DNA of 44,668 nucleotides, taken from Candidatus Doudnabacteria bacterium. GTDB lineage: Bacteria; Patescibacteriota; Doudnabacteria; UBA920. A program made the translations under genes and the position numbers. Shown piece by piece: positions 39,966-44,668 of this stretch (positions are counted from its first letter, which is position 1; every line of letters begins with the position of its first letter). The DNA lies in contig JAHFJH010000007.1 in the NCBI GenBank assembly GCA_023245995.1, positions 1 through 44,668 of the forward strand, written 5' to 3'. The notes below the pieces were generated by a model that saw only the letters and a program-made list of their open reading frames with translations, made no database searches and was not told where the DNA came from.

Positions 39966-40811
39966 ATGGCATTTCCTTCAGAAGAAACAAAAAATAGTAT
40001 ACGTCTTTCTTGGCTGTCTTTACTTGAGGGTTTAAACAGTTTTGAGCCGTGGCAACGTGTTCTTCTAATAGGTGGAATTATACTTATTATTCCAAGCTAT
40101 TGGTTTATGCGTTTGGGCACAAAGACAGCCTACGATCATATTTATAAAAAATATCAGGTAGCACCCCATGGGGCTTTTCAAAATCCTCAGGCGTTACTTA
40201 TTTCCACCCCTACTGTTTTGGCAGTTTCTGGTGGTTATATGGCTTACGCTAAAGTAACCAATCCAAATTTAAGCTTGTCGGCTTCCAATGTGCCATACAC
40301 GGCGAAGTTTTATAACGCCAATGGTCAGCAGGTTCGAGTTTCAAGTGGCCAATTTTATATTATGCCTGGTAAGGACACCTATATTATTGTCCCAAAGTTT
40401 TTGTCATCTGAAAAAATTAACTCCGCTACGGTTGAGACGACAGAGGTTAAATGGCAACAAAAGTTTAGCCTACCAACCGTGGCCTTTTCGGCGCCTTCTC
40501 CTACTATTTATGAAGATAAAGATGGTCTTCGTTTTGAAGGTGTGGTAACCAACGAAAGTTCGTATCAGCTTGGGGCTGTACACATTGTTTTATTTTTATA
40601 TGATGCGCAAGGCCAAGTGGTGGCCTTGGGGGACAGGTTAGAATATAAACTTACTTCGCATGAACGTAGGGCTTATGTCTTAAGGTTTCCGGGTTTAGCT
40701 AGAAGCTCTGTTGCTAGAGCTTTGCCTATGGTTGAAACGAACACCGCAGATGTTTCAAATATACAGACGACTGGCGAAAGACTAGAGCCAAACCTTCCAG
40801 TACAAAAGTAG
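39966..40811 (+). CDS. Single-span membrane protein with beta-rich exterior, unknown
   Basis: A 281-residue protein. One membrane helix lies near residues 28-48 (RVLLIGGIILIIPSYWFM). The remaining ~230 residues appear beta-rich, with strands such as PTVLAVSGGYMAYAKVTNPN and LRFEGVVTNESSYQLGAVHIVLFLYDAQGQVVALGD; the latter fits the FxLYD pattern seen in extracytoplasmic Ig-like domains. No enzyme motif is visible. It starts the group with rodA (35 bases downstream) and may be part of the same transcript, so a part in wall growth or the cell envelope is possible but unproven. Codon use matches the core genes. Confidence 0.78.
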   Translation: MAFPSEETKNSIRLSWLSLLEGLNSFEPWQRVLLIGGIILIIPSYWFMRLGTKTAYDHIYKKYQVAPHGAFQNPQALLISTPTVLAVSGGYMAYAKVTNPNLSLSASNVPYTAKFYNANGQQVRVSSGQFYIMPGKDTYIIVPKFLSSEKINSATVETTEVKWQQKFSLPTVAFSAPSPTIYEDKDGLRFEGVVTNESSYQLGAVHIVLFLYDAQGQVVALGDRLEYKLTSHERRAYVLRFPGLARSSVARALPMVETNTADVSNIQTTGERLEPNLPVQK

Positions 40812-40845
40812 TTATTCATAGCTTCACTGTGATTAGTATTTGCTT

Positions 40846-41943
40846 ATGAAATTTTTAAATTTGTTTAAATATTTTGATGGTCCGCTCTTGTTGGTGAGCG
40901 GATTGTTAATGTTGGCTGGTATTACCCTTATGTATACTACCTCGCTAGCTAATCCGACACTCTCTATATTTTGGCGTCAGGTTGTTTTTGCAATACTTGG
41001 AACAGTTTTGCTTGTTGGCATGGTGCGTTACAATTATCATACTTTGGCAAAAATAAATAGGTTCACTTATGTCGTGCTTATTTTATTGCTTATTTTTGTA
41101 CTTACTTTTGGTCGTAGCATACGCGGTTCTAGTCGTTGGATAGATTTGGGTTTTTTTCAGCTACAACCGGCAGAGTTTGCTAAGCTTGTTGTTGTAATTG
41201 GTATGTCGCGTTGGTTTTATTTATACCGTGGCCAAATAAATGCATGGAAAAACGTTATTATAACAGTGGCTTTAGCAGGCCTTCCCGCTATGCTTGTATT
41301 GGCCCAGCCAGATTTGGGTTCAAGCGCTGTAATTATGGCTGTATGGTTTGGTATTTTGCTTGTTAGTCCAATTAGTAAGCGTCGTATGCTAATTTTGGTA
41401 CTTTGTGGTGTTATTGCTGCCGCTGCGGGTTGGCAGTTCGTGTTGCGAGATTTTCAGCGAACACGCCTTGAAACTTTTATAAATCCAGAGTTAGATCCGC
41501 GGGGCAAAGGGTACAATGTCAGGCAAGCCATAATTGCAGTTGGAAGTGGGGAGTTAACTGGACGCGGTCTTGGCAAAGGACTGCAAAGCCAGCTTCGGTT
41601 TTTGCCAGAACGACAAACAGATTTTATTTTTGCAACGGCTTCAGAGGAGATTGGTTTTGTAGGTTCTGTTGTGGTGGTGGGTTTATATGCTCTATTGCTT
41701 CTTAGAATATTGCTTGTTGCACGCAGAGCTAGAGACGAGCTTGGAAGGTATTTGGCCTTCGGTGTATTTTTTTTATTTTTTTTCCAGATAAGTATAAATA
41801 TTGCTATGAACATTGGTCTTGCGCCAGTGACTGGTATTCCGTTGCCGTTATTGTCTTACGGTGGAAGTTCTCTCCTTGTCAGTTTTTTGGCTTTAGGTAT
41901 GGTGCATAATATTTCTTGGCAGTCGCGTGCTTTACGGTTTTAA
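40846..41943 (+). CDS. rodA: SEDS peptidoglycan glycosyltransferase RodA
   Basis: A 365-residue polytopic protein that polymerises glycan strands during elongation, with PBP2 as its transpeptidase partner. The ATG at 40846 is chosen over a TTG at 40840. About ten membrane segments are visible. SEDS marks include RGSSRWIDLGFFQLQPAEFAKL (the W-I-D and Q-P-x-E-x-x-K region), LAQPDLGSSAVI, a loop with GKGYNVRQAIIAVGSGELTGRGLGKG and RFLPERQTDFIFA, and a final GIPLPLLSYGGSSLLVSFLALG. All key positions are present. FtsW is the alternative, but the size, the short N-terminus and the presence of mreBCD-mrdA in the window favour RodA. Confidence 0.94.
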   Translation: MKFLNLFKYFDGPLLLVSGLLMLAGITLMYTTSLANPTLSIFWRQVVFAILGTVLLVGMVRYNYHTLAKINRFTYVVLILLLIFVLTFGRSIRGSSRWIDLGFFQLQPAEFAKLVVVIGMSRWFYLYRGQINAWKNVIITVALAGLPAMLVLAQPDLGSSAVIMAVWFGILLVSPISKRRMLILVLCGVIAAAAGWQFVLRDFQRTRLETFINPELDPRGKGYNVRQAIIAVGSGELTGRGLGKGLQSQLRFLPERQTDFIFATASEEIGFVGSVVVVGLYALLLLRILLVARRARDELGRYLAFGVFFLFFFQISINIAMNIGLAPVTGIPLPLLSYGGSSLLVSFLALGMVHNISWQSRALRF

Positions 41944-41960
41944 TATAAATAAGGTATGAT
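41931..41960 (+). promoter_or_regulatory. Possible promoter for the zinc-ribbon gene
   Basis: TTTACG (41931-41936), 18 bases, TATGAT (41955-41960). The -35 box overlaps the rodA 3' end. Confidence 0.35.
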
Positions 41961-42048
41961 ATTAGTAGCGCATGTAAGAATTAAGTTAAACTACAGATTA
42001 TATTTCTTAGAGTTAGCCACTAACAAATAACTACTTATTTTTTGCTTT

Positions 42049-42414
42049 ATGAAAAATGTTGATTTAAAAAAGATATTAGGTCTGCTAAACACCATGCTTC
42101 GTTGTCCCATTTGTAATTATAAGTACGACATTAATAGTATGAAGGTGCTGGAGAACACCCACAATGAATTGTTGGGCGAGGCGAGTATACTTGTGCATTC
42201 TGATTGTAAAAAATGTCACGGTAGCGTTATGTTCAGCATAGGTGTTTATGGTCCGGAAGTTACTTCCATTGCCAGTGTTACTGACTTAACTTTGGAAGAT
42301 ACTAAGCGTTTCCGTGCAGCTCCTGTATTGTCCGCTAACGATGTTTTAGCAGTCCATAAAGAAATAAAAAAGTTTAAAGGCGATTTTGTAAAAGCATTTC
42401 AAACCAATTCTTAA
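42049..42414 (+). CDS. Small zinc-ribbon protein, unknown
   Basis: A 121-residue soluble protein. Two cysteine pairs, C19-x2-C22 (CPIC) and C53-x2-C56 (CKKC), are placed as in a zinc ribbon, with a short beta-rich stretch between. The C-terminal half (about 75-121) is helical and charged (SANDVLAVHKEIKKFKGDFVKAF). There is no signal peptide. The family is not recognised; adaptor or nucleic-acid binding is a common use of such ribbons. Codon use fits the core genes. Confidence 0.75.
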   Translation: MKNVDLKKILGLLNTMLRCPICNYKYDINSMKVLENTHNELLGEASILVHSDCKKCHGSVMFSIGVYGPEVTSIASVTDLTLEDTKRFRAAPVLSANDVLAVHKEIKKFKGDFVKAFQTNS

Positions 42415-42446
42415 AGTGGTTTAGATTCCTTGACTTGTAGTGTCAT

Positions 42447-42495
42447 AAAATAGAGAAAAGGCGGCTCGTGTTTGTCTGTGCATAACGAGCCGCCT
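42447..42495 (-). terminator. Terminator of the minus-strand exported protein gene
   Basis: On the minus strand AGGCGGCTCGT (42495-42485) pairs with ACGAGCCGCCT (42469-42459), an 11-base-pair stem, followed by TTTCTCTATTTT. Confidence 0.85.
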
Positions 42496-42500
42496 CTTTG

Positions 42501-43076
42501 TTAGTACCGCAAGCCGGCGTTAAAGCCGACCGCTTTGTTTTTCGGGTCGCCAAACGGAGCCACGAACAGTGTGGTCTTGTGAGGCAGGCCCCACCTTAGC
42601 TCGGCGCCGATGCGCAGAAAGGCTTGAGAACTTCCAACCTGCAAGTCTTCAATCCGAAACAGGAACCTGCCTTTCCTGTTTAGGGGCACCCAGAGCTTTT
42701 GGTAAAGCGTGTGAGCGTCATTTGTAGTTGAAAACTTTGCGTCGACAATCCAGACCACGGCATTTTCGCCCATGGGGACAATGAACACTCCTGCGGTCAT
42801 GACCTCACGTTTGGTCGTGCCGCCGAACTGAAGTTTGAGTGTGGTTTTCCCAACCTTAACGGTTGGACCAACGGCGAATTCCCCTCGGTGTAGCCCATTG
42901 CGTTCGCCGTAGTAGCGGACAAGACCGTTCCAACTTTTCGCATCGAAAAAAACATATTGCGAAATTGCTGGATGGCCTTTGCCATCGACTACGGTCTCGG
43001 TTTCACCACTGACCTGCGCCATTGCTGACACAGCGGTTAGCAGGAAAAACAAAGTGATAATTACGATTCTCTTCAA
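42501..43076 (-). CDS. Exported beta-rich protein, unknown
   Basis: A 191-residue protein with a signal peptide (1-20, cleavage after AMA). It starts with TTG at 43076, fixed by AAGGAGG five bases upstream. The mature part is made of alternating polar and hydrophobic strands with no helix apparent (for example KVGKTTLKLQFGG, MTAGVFIVPM, FLFRIEDLQVG, AFLRIGAELRWG) and ends in GFNAGLRY, a pattern reminiscent of a small outer-membrane beta-barrel with its C-terminal aromatic residue. That would be odd in a single-membrane organism, so a secreted beta-sandwich is an alternative. GC-rich codons set it apart from rplY and rodA. Single-gene unit with its own promoter and terminator. Confidence 0.78.
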   Translation of the reverse strand: MKRIVIITLFFLLTAVSAMAQVSGETETVVDGKGHPAISQYVFFDAKSWNGLVRYYGERNGLHRGEFAVGPTVKVGKTTLKLQFGGTTKREVMTAGVFIVPMGENAVVWIVDAKFSTTNDAHTLYQKLWVPLNRKGRFLFRIEDLQVGSSQAFLRIGAELRWGLPHKTTLFVAPFGDPKNKAVGFNAGLRY

Positions 43077-43174
43077 TTTTGCCTCCTTGTTCGAGTGTTT
43101 TGGTTTTTAGAGTTTCTAATTGCAGGACTAGGTTGGTTTTTTAAACCAGCACAGACCTGCATTCGGAACTCAAA

Positions 43175-43203
43175 ATTATACTATAAAAGTACAAATAAAT
43201 CAA
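43175..43203 (-). promoter_or_regulatory. Promoter of the minus-strand exported protein gene
   Basis: Minus-strand TTGATT (43203-43198), 17 bases, TATAAT (43180-43175). Its -35 box lies two bases from that of the divergent promoter for rplY. Confidence 0.8.
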
Positions 43204-43205
43204 TA

Positions 43206-43234
43206 TTGCAAAATTTGGCTTGTTTCTTTATAAT
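43206..43234 (+). promoter_or_regulatory. Promoter of rplY
   Basis: TTGCAA (43206-43211), 17 bases, TATAAT (43229-43234). A leader of about 100 bases follows. Confidence 0.75.
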
Positions 43235-43341
43235 TATCTTTACGTAATGTGAATTTTGACCAATTGAGGTATTACTCTTGCTAATTAGGGTTACTGTTAT
43301 TGGGCTAAATCCTTTGCATAGATTAATATTTTTTTAATTTT

Positions 43342-43995
43342 ATGGATAAGATAGAACTAGGTGCAACAGTGCGTGACGAAAAAAAACCAGCACATGGTTT
43401 GCGCAGAACTGGGTTTGTACCAGCAGAATTGTACGGACATAACGTACCAAACATGCATTTGCAGTTAGCTCAAAATGAGTTTGAGCGAATTTTGCGTAAA
43501 GCAGGTGAGTCCACAATTGTAACTTTGAACATCGAAGGCGTTGGTACACGAAATGTGCTTATACACGATGTGCAAAAACATGCTGTTAAAAATCAGCCAA
43601 TCCACATAGACTTTTATGAAGTCAGTATGAGTGAAAAACTTACTGCTACAGTTCAAATAGAATTTACAGGTGATGCTCCAGCAGTAAAGGCCCTTGGTGG
43701 AACTCTTGTTAAAGTTTTAAATGAAGTCGAGGTTGAATGTTTGCCAGGGGACTTGCCTCATAATTTGGTTGTGGATATTTCTAGTTTAAACGGCTTTGAC
43801 GACATTTTGTCTGTAAAAGATATCCCTGCACCAAAGGGTGTTACTATAATTAGTCCAGCAGATGAGTTAGTGGTAAAGGTCCAGCCCCCACGCGATGTAG
43901 AGGCAGAACTTTCTACACCAGTTGAAGAGGACGTCACTAAAGTTGAGGGTGTGGTAAAAGCCGAGGCTGAACCAGCAGAAACAAAAGCTGAGTAA
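43342..43995 (+). CDS. rplY: Ribosomal protein bL25, Ctc form
   Basis: Binds 5S rRNA in the large subunit. It is the long (CTC/TL5) form, 217 residues. The N-terminal L25 domain (about 1-90) has the family marks RRTGFVPAELYGHN and KHAVKNQPIHIDFYEV. The C-terminal TL5 beta domain (about 95-185) includes VQIEFTGDAPAVKALGGTLVKVLNEVEVECLPGDLPHNLVVDISSL and IPAPKGVTI. An acidic Ala/Glu-rich tail ends the protein. It has its own promoter and terminator and no Shine-Dalgarno at the ATG. Confidence 0.96.
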   Translation: MDKIELGATVRDEKKPAHGLRRTGFVPAELYGHNVPNMHLQLAQNEFERILRKAGESTIVTLNIEGVGTRNVLIHDVQKHAVKNQPIHIDFYEVSMSEKLTATVQIEFTGDAPAVKALGGTLVKVLNEVEVECLPGDLPHNLVVDISSLNGFDDILSVKDIPAPKGVTIISPADELVVKVQPPRDVEAELSTPVEEDVTKVEGVVKAEAEPAETKAE

Positions 43996-44001
43996 CTTTT
44001 T

Positions 44002-44047
44002 AAGAGCTGCACCTTTACAAATTTAGAAAGTGCAGCTCTTGTTTTTT
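44002..44047 (+). terminator. Terminator of rplY
   Basis: AAGAGCTGCAC (44002-44012) pairs with GTGCAGCTCTT (44030-44040), then GTTTTTT. Confidence 0.88.
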
Positions 44048-44075
44048 ATATTTTTACTTTGGAGCGAACGCGCGC

Positions 44076-44668
44076 ATGCAAACAAAAAAAATTACAATTA
44101 CAAAAACATTTATAAGTGCATACTTTTTGATTATATTGGCAGTAGCTGCTGGAGGTGCTTATGCATGGAAAAAACAACACGCAAGCGCCCTAAGTAGTGC
44201 TCAAGGCGTGGCAGTTCGGGACATACAACACGTAAAAGACGAAAAAGGCCGCATCCTTTCCGAGGCTTTACCCGTGCACAGCATGCCAGTGCATACAGTA
44301 CCAAAAGGGGCTATTCCTGTTGCTATTTTAATGTACCATCATGTAGGTATGTTGCCTGAAGACGGCGATGGCATACGTCGTGACTTAACAGTAAGCCCAG
44401 AAAATTTTACAGAACAAGTGGAGTGGCTACATGCAAACGGTTACCAGAGTGTAACGCTTGAGCAAGTATATTTGGCTAGTCAAAAGTTATTTGCATTACC
44501 AAAAAAGGCGGTAGTATTTACTTTTGACGACGGGTACAAAGACGTATTTGACTTTGCTTTACCAGTTTTACAAAAATATGGTTATGTGGGTAGCTTTGCC
44601 ATAGCACCAGGGCTTTTAGAAAAGCCAGATTACGCTACATGGGCGCAGGTGTTGTCGGCAAAGACTGT
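44076..44668 (+). CDS. Polysaccharide deacetylase, N-terminal part (cut by window end)
   Basis: The first 197 codons of a gene that runs off the window. Start at the ATG at 44076, with GGAG about 11 bases upstream. Residues 12-33 are a membrane anchor or signal (FISAYFLIILAVAAGGAYAW). A linker leads to the NodB-type deacetylase domain: AIPVAILMYHHVGML (about residue 85) and VVFTFDDGYKDVFDFALPVL (about 148-167), where the two Asp of TFDDG are the metal-binding and catalytic pair. By family it removes acetyl groups from N-acetylated sugars at the cell surface, such as peptidoglycan or a polysaccharide; the remaining motifs lie outside the window. Confidence 0.9.
   Translation, partial: MQTKKITITKTFISAYFLIILAVAAGGAYAWKKQHASALSSAQGVAVRDIQHVKDEKGRILSEALPVHSMPVHTVPKGAIPVAILMYHHVGMLPEDGDGIRRDLTVSPENFTEQVEWLHANGYQSVTLEQVYLASQKLFALPKKAVVFTFDDGYKDVFDFALPVLQKYGYVGSFAIAPGLLEKPDYATWAQVLSAKT

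Noticed and set aside
1-44668. Recoded UGA as in SR1/Gracilibacteria
   Set aside because: Several genes end in TGA (for example 1227 and 26530) and core genes have no in-frame TGA.
1-44668. Insertion sequences, prophage genes or tRNA genes
   Set aside because: No transposase, integrase, phage structural motif or cloverleaf was found on either strand by reading.

Overview
The window reads as chromosomal DNA of a Candidate Phyla Radiation (Patescibacteria, Parcubacteria-like) bacterium. The evidence is compact housekeeping genes, an amidotransferase route (gatCAB), trimmed aminoacyl-tRNA synthetases (ProRS without its editing insertion, ThrRS without its TGS domain), mostly SD-less start codons, and large secreted proteins of unknown role. 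TGA works as a normal stop, so the SR1/Gracilibacteria code is not in use. The lineage assignment is inference; there is no rRNA gene in the window.

Layout. 1-6303: two secreted proteins, one a 1609-residue multidomain surface protein whose repeat domain also forms the N-terminus of its smaller neighbour. 6587-10668: gatC-gatA-gatB and two small unknown genes. 10672-13968: a GC-rich accessory block on both strands, with a two-gene membrane/coiled-coil operon behind a predicted attenuator and a divergent lipoprotein gene. 13962-20770: miaA, a cupredoxin-like secreted protein, holB, a lipoprotein beta-propeller, frr, a site-2 protease and proS. 20950-33460: mreB-mreC-mreD-mrdA, folD, greA, lysS (fused to a DUF2000-like domain), a Nudix hydrolase, serS, murF and ftsQ. 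33468-39818 on the minus strand: thrS with a long structured leader, a small ORF unit, a predicted structured RNA, and dnaE. 39951-44668: a membrane protein, rodA, a zinc-ribbon protein, a GC-rich minus-strand beta-rich exported protein, rplY, and the start of a polysaccharide deacetylase gene.

The core genes cover translation (amidation, charging, recycling, L25), replication (DnaE, delta-prime), and wall synthesis with rod-shape control (MreBCD, PBP2, RodA, MurF, FtsQ). Two genome-scale patterns stand out. First, many gene junctions carry AT-rich quasi-palindromic arrays with a roughly 7-9 base period that run into the flanking stop and start codons; similar sequence lies in frame inside miaA and probably gatA. 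Second, a scattered set of GC-rich genes (211-1227, 10779-13060, 13436-13894, 42501-43076) each sit in a self-contained unit with a strong promoter, a strong Shine-Dalgarno and an intrinsic terminator, unlike the SD-poor core genes. All calls are from reading the sequence; no database search or folding program was run.
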